A stretch of DNA of 52,157 nt from a virus, in the IMG/VR virus record IMGVR_UViG_3300025822_000795, positions 1 to 52,157 of that record; one strand, written 5' to 3'. Within the stretch, counting starts at the first letter, position 1. Each line of letters opens with the position of its first letter. Both the position numbers and the translations under genes were made by a program. Positions 1 to 9,249 of the stretch are shown here, piece by piece. Under the pieces are notes generated by a model. That model had not been told where the DNA came from. It saw only the letters and a program-made list of their open reading frames with translations, and searched no databases.

Positions 1-228
1 CGCTTATAAACTAAAAGAGTTTACGGTAACCATAACGAATGATGGAAATGGCTCTGGGTCATCGTTGGGTGCGACTACGGTAAATCAAACTATCACTCTG
101 ACTAGTACTCCTGATGCGGGGTATCAATTTAAAGAGTGGGAGGTTGTTTCTCCGGTAGCCCTTAATATTGTAAATAATGCGACATTCACTATGCCTGCAG
201 AAAATGTTCAAATAAAAGCGGTTTTTGA
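1..228 (+). repeat. direct repeat, copy 1 (B-repeat A)
   Basis: Hand alignment to 457-684 gives nine mismatches over 228 positions and no gaps. It encodes one B-repeat module, and the repeat period (456 bp, 152 codons) covers two modules, A plus B. It may begin upstream of the window. Confidence 0.9.
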
Positions 229-1840
229 GCTCAAGGAATTTACTGTCACAATTGAAAAGTCAGGTGAAACTTCGGGAGGAGTCCCAACTGGTGGTGGCAC
301 TTATACTATGGATCAATCGGTTAGTATAGACGCCGTAGTAGCTGAAGGGTATGAATTTGATGGCTGGAGTGTTGCTAGTGGCGGCACTACCCTGCAAAAC
401 GTATCAGCTGAAAATACAACGTTTACTATGCCTGCAGAAAATGTTGTAATACAGGCCGCTTATAAACTAAAAGAGTTTACGGTAACCATAACGAATGATG
501 GAAATGGCTCTGCGTCATCGTTGGGTGCGATTGCGGTAAATCGAACTATCACTCTGACTAGTACTCCTTATGCGGGGTATCAAATTAAAGAGTGGGAGGT
601 TGTTTCTCCGGTAGGCCTTAATATTGTAAATAATGCGACATTCACTATGCCTGCAGAAGATGTTGAAATAAAAGCGGTTTTTGAAGCGAAGCCAGCTTAT
701 TCATCAGAATTGGGAGCCCCTACTGCTCGTATAGTAGGCACTGACGTGTCCTTGAGTCAAGATGGAAAAATTAGGGCCGTAATAAAAGGGAGTAAACCTA
801 TTGTTCAAAATTATAATACTACAAATAATACATGGGAAGATGAATGGGCGCCAACAACCATAACCGCGTATAAAGTTTCCTTATCTGCAGATGGGACAAT
901 ACTGGCTGTTGGTTATAATAACTTTGATGATAAAAAGGGTAAAGTTGTTGTCTATGAAAATGATAATGGAAATTGGCAACAAAAAGGGTCGCAACTTACT
1001 GGAGAAAAAGGAGAATGGGTAGGAAATAGCTCGAGCGTTCAAAATTATCAATTTCAAGGAGATCGTTTTGGTAATAGTTTAGCGTTGAGTAACGACGGAC
1101 TCACTATGATTGTGGGATCTTATTCGGCTGCAGGCTCATTCTTTCATAGAAGCACAGAATACTTCTTTGATCGGGGAGGGAGAGTTCAAGTCTATCAGTT
1201 TGCTAATGGAAACTGGAGCCAATTAGGTGCAGATTTTACGGGAGAGAGTCTGTATTTAGGGTATGGTGACGAGGTGAGAATAAGCGGAAATGGCTTGGTT
1301 GTAGCCTTCACTAATTATTATTGGAGCAACGATCATGATGGGAATAAATTACATGTATATGAGTGGGCCTCGAACACATGGGTAGAAAGAACAGGTGTGA
1401 GCGCTTTTAATAACTTCAATCAAATGGGATCGCCATTTGATTTCTCTATAAACAGTAATGGATCTGTGCTTTCTGCGGGGAGGTATAGTTCTTTTGGTGG
1501 CGACGGATCTGTAATAATATATAGATACGCAAATAGTTCTTACTCCAGTGAGATTATATCGGCGGAGAGTACTAATAATATGGTTTTTGGGTACAAGGTA
1601 GATTTAGATGATTCAGGTAATTATTGCGTTATATCTGAAAATTATTCGAATATTTCCGACTCGGGTAACGAGCATATTTACGTTTACCATTATAGTGGTG
1701 GCCAGTGGAGCAATATAGGCAAAGTGTCGGGAGGAGCAATTTCATCATGGGGAAGCACAGAGACAACTAAGGTCGTACTAAGCGGAAATAAAAATGTAGT
1801 TGCTGCAATTGTAGGAGGAAAAGTAGTCCACTTTCTTTGA
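2..1840 (+). CDS. B-repeat / beta-propeller adhesin, 5' partial
   Basis: The frame is open to the window edge, so the true start lies upstream; an internal TTG at 65 is not a credible start. The first ~225 residues hold three InlB-type divergent B-repeats (pattern: GY.F.EW, then TFTMPAENV.I.A.F), arranged A-B-A. The rest is a run of propeller-like blades of the form 'SLS.DG...AVG...G.V.VYE..NGNW.Q.G..L.GE', about five units. Both are known in secreted or virion adhesins, and the position beside tail genes suggests a tail fibre or a decoration protein on the tail. The blades resemble those of the protein at 41781-44318. Propeller assignment is by repeat pattern only; no enzyme motif is visible. 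Confidence 0.75.
   Translation, partial: AYKLKEFTVTITNDGNGSGSSLGATTVNQTITLTSTPDAGYQFKEWEVVSPVALNIVNNATFTMPAENVQIKAVFELKEFTVTIEKSGETSGGVPTGGGTYTMDQSVSIDAVVAEGYEFDGWSVASGGTTLQNVSAENTTFTMPAENVVIQAAYKLKEFTVTITNDGNGSASSLGAIAVNRTITLTSTPYAGYQIKEWEVVSPVGLNIVNNATFTMPAEDVEIKAVFEAKPAYSSELGAPTARIVGTDVSLSQDGKIRAVIKGSKPIVQNYNTTNNTWEDEWAPTTITAYKVSLSADGTILAVGYNNFDDKKGKVVVYENDNGNWQQKGSQLTGEKGEWVGNSSSVQNYQFQGDRFGNSLALSNDGLTMIVGSYSAAGSFFHRSTEYFFDRGGRVQVYQFANGNWSQLGADFTGESLYLGYGDEVRISGNGLVVAFTNYYWSNDHDGNKLHVYEWASNTWVERTGVSAFNNFNQMGSPFDFSINSNGSVLSAGRYSSFGGDGSVIIYRYANSSYSSEIISAESTNNMVFGYKVDLDDSGNYCVISENYSNISDSGNEHIYVYHYSGGQWSNIGKVSGGAISSWGSTETTKVVLSGNKNVVAAIVGGKVVHFL
457..684 (+). repeat. direct repeat, copy 2 (B-repeat A')
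   Basis: This is the second copy of the repeat at 1-228, in the same reading frame. All nine differences change the encoded residue (G/A, T/I, T/A, Q/R, D/Y, F/I, A/G, N/D, Q/E). The intervening module B is clearly related at protein level but not near-identical in DNA. Confidence 0.9.
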
Positions 1841-1875
1841 GTCCAAAAACTATAAAATAACATTTTTTCTTTTAA

Positions 1876-1881
1876 TATAAT
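1876..1881 (+). promoter_or_regulatory. -10-like TATAAT directly before a start codon
   Basis: An exact TATAAT ends five bases before the ATG at 1887, and no -35 hexamer is visible at the normal distance. If used, transcription would begin at or within a base or two of the start codon. The same arrangement occurs before 10413, 27470, 44349 and, on the minus strand, 24847. Confidence 0.4.
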
Positions 1882-1886
1882 AATAC

Positions 1887-3086
1887 ATGAGCAAGCCTTT
1901 TTACAGATACGAAGATGTTCCAGTGTTGCTAGCGACCAAAGGTAGTGAGCCAATTATGGTTTTTGCTAGTTCTGCTGGACTTTCTGCGAGCCAACCGATA
2001 GAGGCTAAAAAATTCCTAGAAGACCATAATATATCTTTTGCATTACAGACTGGGGATGTGCATTTTACAGGAGCTTATGAATCTGGCTTTTTGATGGGCC
2101 CAAGAAATGGCCCAGGCGTAAAAATGCCTGAATCGGTTGAGACTATACCAAGTGGTTACAAGATAGCGTATCCAGGAGGACAATCTTTATATTTAACCGA
2201 AGATTTATCTGCTGGAGATTACTATATTAAGGTGAGGTCTACCGGTGATACATTATTGGATTATGATAGGGATATAGAATACGGAGAAGTCGATGTTTTG
2301 AGGAATTATGCGGCATCAAATGTTGTAAGGGGTGTGTTGAATATTTCCTACTATATGAACACTGGGAATCTTCATACGTTTGCAAACTTGACTGGATTAT
2401 TGGATCCAAATATTTACCCACAAATTAATGAAGAGAAAATTACAGGATCATTTGGTGATTATATTTTTGAAGACGCATACTTGAGGGAGTTGAATTTTTC
2501 GGCACAACCTTTTCAACCAATAGAGTCGAGACTAAGCATAGATATATATGGAAAAATGGAATACCGTGAGGGGTTGTCGCAGTCAATACTTGACGATTAT
2601 GGATGCTTGAAAGAGAATCAATTTAGCATACCTCACGCAGTCAATACTAAGCTTGTTGGTGCGTCCGGAATTGGCATAAATTACCCGCTTAATTTTGATT
2701 ATACTATATCGTCACAAAGATCCCCAGAGGTGCCGGTCCCATTAAGCGGTAAAATTAGCGAAGATGGAGAGGTGCCAGTTCGGGTCACGAAAGATAACAT
2801 AGATATCACTATAAAAATTCAAGGAGAGAAGCTTGATCCATTTCTAAAAATATCAGGACAAAGAGCTAACGTCACAGTTGAGCTTTCTGATATTGGATTC
2901 AATAAGGAATTCACGGACAATAACGAAGGGTTGATGAATAAATTTTCTCTAGCCGGAAGTTTGATTTATCCTGATATGCCATCTCAAAAGCTAAGGGATT
3001 ACGGGGTTGTAGAGGAAGATAATTTAAGCGTTTCAGAGGGTGGCTTTTTAAAGGGCACTGCAACAATAAAGCAGTCTTACAGGTAA
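1887..3086 (+). CDS. virion structural protein, tail-associated, unassigned
   Basis: This 399-residue protein has no family I can name. It is soluble, with no signal peptide or membrane segment, and is rich in beta-type alternation. Residues ~150-250 contain a Tyr/Asn-rich stretch and a segment 'FQPIESRLSIDIYGKMEY' that looks like a beta-sandwich strand pair. The ATG follows an AT-rich leader without a Shine-Dalgarno sequence. Its stop overlaps the next start by one base (TAATG), so it is co-translated with the gpM/vWA protein, and its place ahead of the tail-tip genes suggests a tail tube, distal tail or baseplate part. Function is inferred from position only. Confidence 0.6.
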   Translation: MSKPFYRYEDVPVLLATKGSEPIMVFASSAGLSASQPIEAKKFLEDHNISFALQTGDVHFTGAYESGFLMGPRNGPGVKMPESVETIPSGYKIAYPGGQSLYLTEDLSAGDYYIKVRSTGDTLLDYDRDIEYGEVDVLRNYAASNVVRGVLNISYYMNTGNLHTFANLTGLLDPNIYPQINEEKITGSFGDYIFEDAYLRELNFSAQPFQPIESRLSIDIYGKMEYREGLSQSILDDYGCLKENQFSIPHAVNTKLVGASGIGINYPLNFDYTISSQRSPEVPVPLSGKISEDGEVPVRVTKDNIDITIKIQGEKLDPFLKISGQRANVTVELSDIGFNKEFTDNNEGLMNKFSLAGSLIYPDMPSQKLRDYGVVEEDNLSVSEGGFLKGTATIKQSYR

Positions 3087-6000
3087 TGGATATACCAGCT
3101 TCATTATGGAATACTGGAAGGCGGTATAAGAAAGACGATATAGTTCAAATCGCAAACTTGGCCCTTCCTGGTGATGAATATAGGGACAAGGATGGAGATC
3201 TAGTTCAACCTATCACTACTAATGATTATCTTCAATTACAAACAGATAAAGAGTACGTAATATCTGCAGATGTCTTGAGCGAGGTAGATGTAATAGATAG
3301 CCAAGAAGTTACCATAGGTACATATTTTAATATCAACAAAAACCTGAATTACTCGATAGGATGTATGGTTAAGAAATTAACCGAATCGTCTTCAACCATA
3401 GATGACCAGAAAACATATATTACTCAACCATCTGAGGGAGTTGTTGATTTGGATAGTTCTATAGGCGTAGGAATAGGTGTTAAATTCCTAGACAGTCTTG
3501 GAGAGAAAATAAAAGTTTCAAATCTTAGGGATAATCACAGGTTAATGGCTGGTAGCGAGCTTAATGATAGTGAGTATTATAACGTATTGTTAGATATAGA
3601 GGCAAGTTCAATACCTGATGGTGCGGTTGGCGCATATTTATTTGTATTTGTGTACGGTATGAGGTCTGGTGGTTTTATGTTCAAGAAGCCTTTTGCATCT
3701 AATTTGGGTAGGTTTTTTTATTGCATTGAGGATCATGATTCTGGTTTTGGGAAAGAGCCAAATTCAGAAGTAGGTTCAAGGTATTGGACTCAAGATTTTG
3801 TATGGAGACCTTCTTATGGGTCAAAGTCAGATTTTGTAGCTATAAATGATGAGTTAAAGATGGGAGAGGGTAAGAATTATGTAACTAGCATGGCCATAAA
3901 TTCTTTACCAATGGAATTGACTTTGAACTTTAATAATAGAACAGATTCTGAAACTAAAGCCATAGTTCATTTTTTACAAGAAAAGTCATTTGCTTATAAT
4001 TCAATTTTTAGTTTAGATTATAAAGGTAATAGATTATTGTCAAGCGATGTAGCTTCTTTTAATTTTAAATATAGTTACCCCTATAAGGATGATTTAAAGT
4101 ATACTTGTACTGAATTTGATCATTCGATAGTTTATAGAAATAAAAACAATATCAAGGCTAAATTCGTATGCAATACTGAGAGCACTTTGGCTAGCTTCGA
4201 GAGTCACGCTGGATACAACAAAAGAGTTGACGCTTTGATACCTATATTTATAGACGAAGTAACTCACTTTAAAAAAGGAGAGCAAATAAGCTTAAATACA
4301 TTCACTCTCGAGGGGGACGATGGAGCAAAGAAAATAGAGCCAAGTAATATATTAAGAGTAAAAAGATACGACGAACCGGGAGAACTTACAAAAGGTTTAA
4401 TAATATGTAAAGAGCCAGAAAAGTTCGAGGAAGGGGATTGTGTTTTTGTAAAAGTAAAAGATCCAGAAAACTCTATATACAATGTAGGGAAAACAAAAAT
4501 ATATAAAAAAATATCTCAAACTGAATTTGTTTTTCACCCGTTATTGGAAGAGGGGTCATATGAAGACGTGGTAAATTTAAGGGCTACATCTTCGGCTGGA
4601 GAAAATACTTCAGCGCAATGGTTCGATGAGGATGTCAGTAACCAATTGAAGATAAGAGAAGAAGATATTGTTTTTGATAATGTATCAATAGTCAGAATGG
4701 CTGTGTGCCCTGAGGATTGTGCAGACAGTAAGGTTTTGATGCCAGAGGGAGTGTCTATTATACCTGCAACTAGCGAAGATCCGGCAACCGGAGAAAGCAG
4801 AAAGAGGCAAGTATATTTAAAAAACTACAGAAGGCTACAAATAGACTCAGAGATCACTGCGGAGACTCAAACTGTTAAGTTTACTCCTATGGAGAATTTT
4901 ACACTGGAAGCAAAGGATGACTTCTGGCTGCTTATTTCTGCTGTTCAAGGCAGGAGCAGCTTATACATAAAAGATCCAGACGAAATTCCAAAATACCCTT
5001 GGTTAGAAGTTAGAACCTTTGATCACAAGCCAAGTTTAAATTTCAACATAAATCACACTCCAGAAAATATACAAACAAGTTTCCTTAAATACTACAATAA
5101 GAAATATAAGAAAGAATTAAATTCTAATCTATCTACATTTAATGTAGTTTTTGATAAAAGGAGCGATCAGGAGGCTGCCGAAATATTGCAGTTCCTTGAG
5201 AGTCATCTTGGGCACAAGAAATTTAGGTTTCAAATGCCTAGGCCATATTTAAAAGATACAAGCGCGACGACTTCTCCGAGTAGACCTTTCATTTCAACTT
5301 TTTATTGTCCTAGCTGGGGGCACGATATAGTTTACAAGAATAATCATAGTATTACGGCAACCTTCATAGAGTCCACAACCTCAATAGAAGAAGATTTACG
5401 TAATGTTTTTGGCATAGGCAGGGAAGAGCAGAAGCCTTGCTATGGAGCTGAGCTTTTTGACCCTGTTACTAAATTTGAATTATGCACCTTTTCTTCGATA
5501 TTGCAGGCCACAAATGGAATTGGATTCCAGGTAGTAGAAGGTGAGAACGAGCAATTGATCGGAAAGCCTAAAGCTGTTGATTTAGTTTTTATAGTTGATA
5601 CGACGGGCAGTATGACTAACCAGAGTATAGAGACGAATGGAGTCACTAAAACAAAGTATCAGGTATGTATAGATATACTTTTGAAAATGATAACAGCTCA
5701 CGATAGCTATATCATGCCTGGAACCGAATCATATAATGGTGAATTTAACACTCCAGCATTAAGCTTTGGTTCGAATAGTGGTGATGACACTATACCTCCA
5801 TGGCCAGCAGATAATGAAGTCTTGAATAGCTTGTTACCTAAACTTTACGATCCGCTAAAGGAATTGCGAGATTCTCTTGAAAATGAGGGTTATAATTTAG
5901 AAAACCTAGATAGATTTAAAATAAAAATAGACCAAAAAAGAGTAAATCTTGGTTTTATACTGATGGCAGATCCTAGGCAGGTGATACAGGACGTATCAGA

Positions 6001-7873
6001 TTACCCTAATTCATTCGACAAGGTGCAGTCTTATAAAAGTATAAACGTAAAAGATCCACAAAGCGTACTAAAAGAAGATTCGCCTAGAGCAGTTAGTCAG
6101 GCTTTGGCTCAATTTTATAATAGTCCACGAGCTGAACATGTGACAGATAGAATAGTTATAATGCTAAGCGATGGAGTTTTTACTAGCGATGATGCGGCTA
6201 TGCCAGGAACTAATTACGATCAGTTTTATAGTCAATACACTCTTGACATGTGCGCTCAATTAAGAAAAGGTGGAGATTTGGCGGTTAGAAGACCATCTGA
6301 CGAGGTGCTCAAGAAGTATGGATACGGAAGTCAGACGCCTTTTAATAAGCTAGAGAATTATAAAACAAAAGAAAAAGATGGGGGGGTATCTCAATACAAT
6401 AACCCAGACCTTGAAAAAGAAAACCCTGTCTGGTACAATGAAGAAATGCCGACGGTATTTATGTTTGCCAGAGTGGGTATACCTGGCCAATTATCAACTT
6501 ACGCTCCAAACTATGTTTATGATTATGATAAACCGGCGCCGTATTTAGAGCCACCAAGCAAGACTCCTCAATTCTTTTTTCCAATAACGCAGGCGGGCGA
6601 CTTGAATGGCGAAGTAACTAGAATGATGGACCTAATAAAAATTGTAGAAATGCTCACCAATGATAATGGTTATCAAAACGTGTTCTCAATAGTGTTATAT
6701 AATTGCGGGCCTCATGATGTGCAACTTAAGAATACACTAGTAAACATAAAAGGCCAAGCTGGCCCGCTAAAATATACAACCGAAATCTTAAAGGAAGGAA
6801 TACCTAAGGGTGGTAACGTTCGTGACTTAAGTTATACCCAACCATACCAAAGTAAAGCATTAATAAATCAAGGTTATGGTGGTCAATATTATGGAGATCT
6901 AAATAATCAGGATTTATTTTCAGACGAATCAAGAGATTCAAATATATTGTGGTCTTCATTTAATACGAAGTACGAAGTATCTAGGGAAGGGTTTATTGAA
7001 AATATAAATGGAGGTTGGGCTGAGAATTCAACACTAAGTGAGGGAGTAAAGAATGTGGGTGTCGCTTTCAAGGGAATGCCTATAAGGGTATTTAAGGCGG
7101 ATTCAGGTTTGGAAATAACGGACTATAACATAGGCAATGTTCACGCTGGCAACCAATACAGAGGCGATTATTCACACTTGCCGGTGATTAAACCTGGGGA
7201 GAAACTTGATTTGTTTTTTGGAATAAAAACTAACAAGCTGAGCGATTTTTCTGAGAACGTGCAATTATTAATAAATTCAGACGATGGAACGATGAGGCAG
7301 ATGGACTGTTATGCTAATTATGAGTTCGACATACTCATTCCATCAAGCAAAGAGATTGTAGGTGATACCAAAACCGAAGACAAGGGTCCAAAGAATTGCC
7401 AGAGTGTATGGATGAATTCAAATCTTGTTATAGATCATCCAGAATATGGAAAAGTTTCTTTTGATAGCAGCCCTAAGTTGCCCATCGCCCCAACATACAA
7501 CCCTTGGGCTTTAAGGAATTTCGCAGACAAGCCGCCGACATCAGGGGGTAATTCTTTCAAGATGTGCAACATAGCTTCAGCTCAAACATATACATTTTCT
7601 CAACCAATAAGAAATCCTCTTTTGGCTGTTTATAGTTTGGGGAACCCTGGTTTAAGCGTGACCATAAAAACAAGTACCAAAGTTATCGATTATTCGGGAG
7701 GAGCAAAATCAGCTGACCATTCTACTATAGTTGTTGATACAGACTTTAGCTTCAAGGGGCCAGAGGCTTTTGGAGTCCTTCAGTTTCCAGGAGAACATAC
7801 AAGTATAACTTTAACGCCAAACACCGCTGAGTGTTACTATAGTCTCGTATGGGGGTTGCAATATTGCCCATGA
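3086..7873 (+). CDS. tail protein: tandem gpM-like domains fused to a vWA domain
   Basis: The 1595-residue protein has two domains (about residues 270-365 and 645-765) that share a plan: an N-terminal strand pair, 'D.E...I..FL' helix, an 'F.W/F..P'-type strand, then 'HDIVYKNNHSITATF' ending in 'ES'. This is the layout of lambda gpM-type minor tail proteins (Phage_min_tail). A von Willebrand A domain follows (~825-1180) with a MIDAS-like motif D838-T-T-G-S842 and a later 'MLSDG' (D1029), so a bound divalent metal is likely. The C-terminal ~400 residues are unassigned. It lies ahead of gpL/gpK/gpJ-like genes, as gpM does in lambda. A fusion of gpM with vWA is unusual; vWA domains commonly mediate adhesion. 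Confidence 0.65.
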   Translation: MDIPASLWNTGRRYKKDDIVQIANLALPGDEYRDKDGDLVQPITTNDYLQLQTDKEYVISADVLSEVDVIDSQEVTIGTYFNINKNLNYSIGCMVKKLTESSSTIDDQKTYITQPSEGVVDLDSSIGVGIGVKFLDSLGEKIKVSNLRDNHRLMAGSELNDSEYYNVLLDIEASSIPDGAVGAYLFVFVYGMRSGGFMFKKPFASNLGRFFYCIEDHDSGFGKEPNSEVGSRYWTQDFVWRPSYGSKSDFVAINDELKMGEGKNYVTSMAINSLPMELTLNFNNRTDSETKAIVHFLQEKSFAYNSIFSLDYKGNRLLSSDVASFNFKYSYPYKDDLKYTCTEFDHSIVYRNKNNIKAKFVCNTESTLASFESHAGYNKRVDALIPIFIDEVTHFKKGEQISLNTFTLEGDDGAKKIEPSNILRVKRYDEPGELTKGLIICKEPEKFEEGDCVFVKVKDPENSIYNVGKTKIYKKISQTEFVFHPLLEEGSYEDVVNLRATSSAGENTSAQWFDEDVSNQLKIREEDIVFDNVSIVRMAVCPEDCADSKVLMPEGVSIIPATSEDPATGESRKRQVYLKNYRRLQIDSEITAETQTVKFTPMENFTLEAKDDFWLLISAVQGRSSLYIKDPDEIPKYPWLEVRTFDHKPSLNFNINHTPENIQTSFLKYYNKKYKKELNSNLSTFNVVFDKRSDQEAAEILQFLESHLGHKKFRFQMPRPYLKDTSATTSPSRPFISTFYCPSWGHDIVYKNNHSITATFIESTTSIEEDLRNVFGIGREEQKPCYGAELFDPVTKFELCTFSSILQATNGIGFQVVEGENEQLIGKPKAVDLVFIVDTTGSMTNQSIETNGVTKTKYQVCIDILLKMITAHDSYIMPGTESYNGEFNTPALSFGSNSGDDTIPPWPADNEVLNSLLPKLYDPLKELRDSLENEGYNLENLDRFKIKIDQKRVNLGFILMADPRQVIQDVSDYPNSFDKVQSYKSINVKDPQSVLKEDSPRAVSQALAQFYNSPRAEHVTDRIVIMLSDGVFTSDDAAMPGTNYDQFYSQYTLDMCAQLRKGGDLAVRRPSDEVLKKYGYGSQTPFNKLENYKTKEKDGGVSQYNNPDLEKENPVWYNEEMPTVFMFARVGIPGQLSTYAPNYVYDYDKPAPYLEPPSKTPQFFFPITQAGDLNGEVTRMMDLIKIVEMLTNDNGYQNVFSIVLYNCGPHDVQLKNTLVNIKGQAGPLKYTTEILKEGIPKGGNVRDLSYTQPYQSKALINQGYGGQYYGDLNNQDLFSDESRDSNILWSSFNTKYEVSREGFIENINGGWAENSTLSEGVKNVGVAFKGMPIRVFKADSGLEITDYNIGNVHAGNQYRGDYSHLPVIKPGEKLDLFFGIKTNKLSDFSENVQLLINSDDGTMRQMDCYANYEFDILIPSSKEIVGDTKTEDKGPKNCQSVWMNSNLVIDHPEYGKVSFDSSPKLPIAPTYNPWALRNFADKPPTSGGNSFKMCNIASAQTYTFSQPIRNPLLAVYSLGNPGLSVTIKTSTKVIDYSGGAKSADHSTIVVDTDFSFKGPEAFGVLQFPGEHTSITLTPNTAECYYSLVWGLQYCP

Positions 7874-9249
7874 GTTTTATAACTGAACAATCTGGGGTAT
7901 GTCTCTCTCCTTCCGGTGGAACTGTCTATGCTGCATGCAATTGGTTTATCGATGAATATGGGCAGCGGTATTTGAATACGGAGGAGAGCAAGAGAATACT
8001 TCCAGAAGGGAATTGTTTACCGATTACTAATTTTGATTGTGACTCTAGTAGGAAAACGGTTGATAGTGGTAAGTTTGTATCAATTGTAAATACGTGCAGC
8101 TTGCCAATAACTATTACTGGTTTTAGAAATTCAGACCCCGAAAGGTTTTCTATATTGAGGTACCCTGAATATGCCGGATTTTCTGAATACACAACGGGGA
8201 ACACTGAAGAATTACCTTTTACTGTTGAGCCCTTTCAGAGAAAAGTGGTTAATGCATTTTTTCATCCATTAATATCTGAACTTACAAGTGGGACTCCTGG
8301 AAAGTTAGAGAATAGAAATGGAGATAAATTTAGAGCAAAAATAGATATTCTTCCTGGATTCGAAGTCTTGAACTGTCAGAAGGAAAACTTTGTTTCTGTG
8401 CTTTGGTGGGATGGATCATGTGGCGGAGGTGGAGATAACTTAATACTAATGGATCAACCAATCGAGAGTTCTGGCCAATGGTTTGAGCCATCAGGGTTAG
8501 ATTCATATATAGTAAGGACTGGAATATATTACCCAGAACAAGAAGCCGCTCAATATTTTGATCATACAGGACAAGACGTAACATTAACGGAAGACTATGA
8601 GCTTCCATCAAACTATTGTTCCGCATCGTTTAAGCTTGAAGCTGAGTTTTTGTGCGAAGCCGTTGATAGGAAATTTTTAAACAATGATGACAACTTCATA
8701 GAGCCAGACTTGTCGATAATCAAAAAAATACAAAACCAATACTCATTAAGTAAGAAAAAAACGATAGAGCTAAATATAGCAAACAATACCTCTGTGCAGA
8801 ATATTTTTACAGGACTTAGGGATTGCTCTGTGGCTTACGCTTCAATGCTGAACAACATGAATCCAATTTGGCACGAAGCTTATGGAGATGTTGGGATATC
8901 TGGATCTCTTGGCGCTTTTCATTCTTTGGTTGATGGGCTAATCAGAGCGGGGCAAGACGGTGATATTAATAATTTAATTATGTCAACTTTACCTCCAACG
9001 AATATAAATTATGGTGACGCCGAGATTCAAGTATCTTACACGAGTAATAATACAGGACAAGTGGAACTAGATGGATACCTATGGACAGGCATGGTCATAG
9101 AGAATAAGTCGGTGAAAAATGCTGGAGACTTGACAAATCAAGCGGTGTTTTTTAATGCCCAGGTAATTTCGGGACCTCAAGAAGATGTCAGAATGTTTAT
9201 AGTTGATAGCGGCGATTTTAATCTATACCCAATGAAAGAAAAAATATGA
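7870..9249 (+). CDS. virion structural protein, tail-associated, unassigned
   Basis: About 459 residues. I chose the ATG at 7870 rather than the in-frame ATG at 7849 because 7870 makes a 4-base ATGA overlap with the preceding stop, the pattern of its neighbours. The N-terminal half has many cysteines (around residues 11-170 from this start) and an Ig-like stretch reading 'VSIVNTCSLPITITGFRNSD', as in proteins with ASPM/SPD2-type beta-sandwich domains. The C-terminal half is Asn-rich and mixed alpha/beta. No signal peptide, membrane segment or catalytic motif is visible. Position between gpM- and gpL-like genes suggests a tail-tip component; that is inference. Confidence 0.6.
   Translation: MSFITEQSGVCLSPSGGTVYAACNWFIDEYGQRYLNTEESKRILPEGNCLPITNFDCDSSRKTVDSGKFVSIVNTCSLPITITGFRNSDPERFSILRYPEYAGFSEYTTGNTEELPFTVEPFQRKVVNAFFHPLISELTSGTPGKLENRNGDKFRAKIDILPGFEVLNCQKENFVSVLWWDGSCGGGGDNLILMDQPIESSGQWFEPSGLDSYIVRTGIYYPEQEAAQYFDHTGQDVTLTEDYELPSNYCSASFKLEAEFLCEAVDRKFLNNDDNFIEPDLSIIKKIQNQYSLSKKKTIELNIANNTSVQNIFTGLRDCSVAYASMLNNMNPIWHEAYGDVGISGSLGAFHSLVDGLIRAGQDGDINNLIMSTLPPTNINYGDAEIQVSYTSNNTGQVELDGYLWTGMVIENKSVKNAGDLTNQAVFFNAQVISGPQEDVRMFIVDSGDFNLYPMKEKI

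Noticed and set aside
1-686. Diversity-generating retroelement variable repeat
   Set aside because: Differences between the copies are not confined to adenines, and no reverse transcriptase or template arrangement is present.
7849-7869. Upstream ATG for the structural gene at 7870
   Set aside because: The 7870 start gives the 4-base ATGA overlap common in this genome; seven extra residues are hydrophobic and add no domain.
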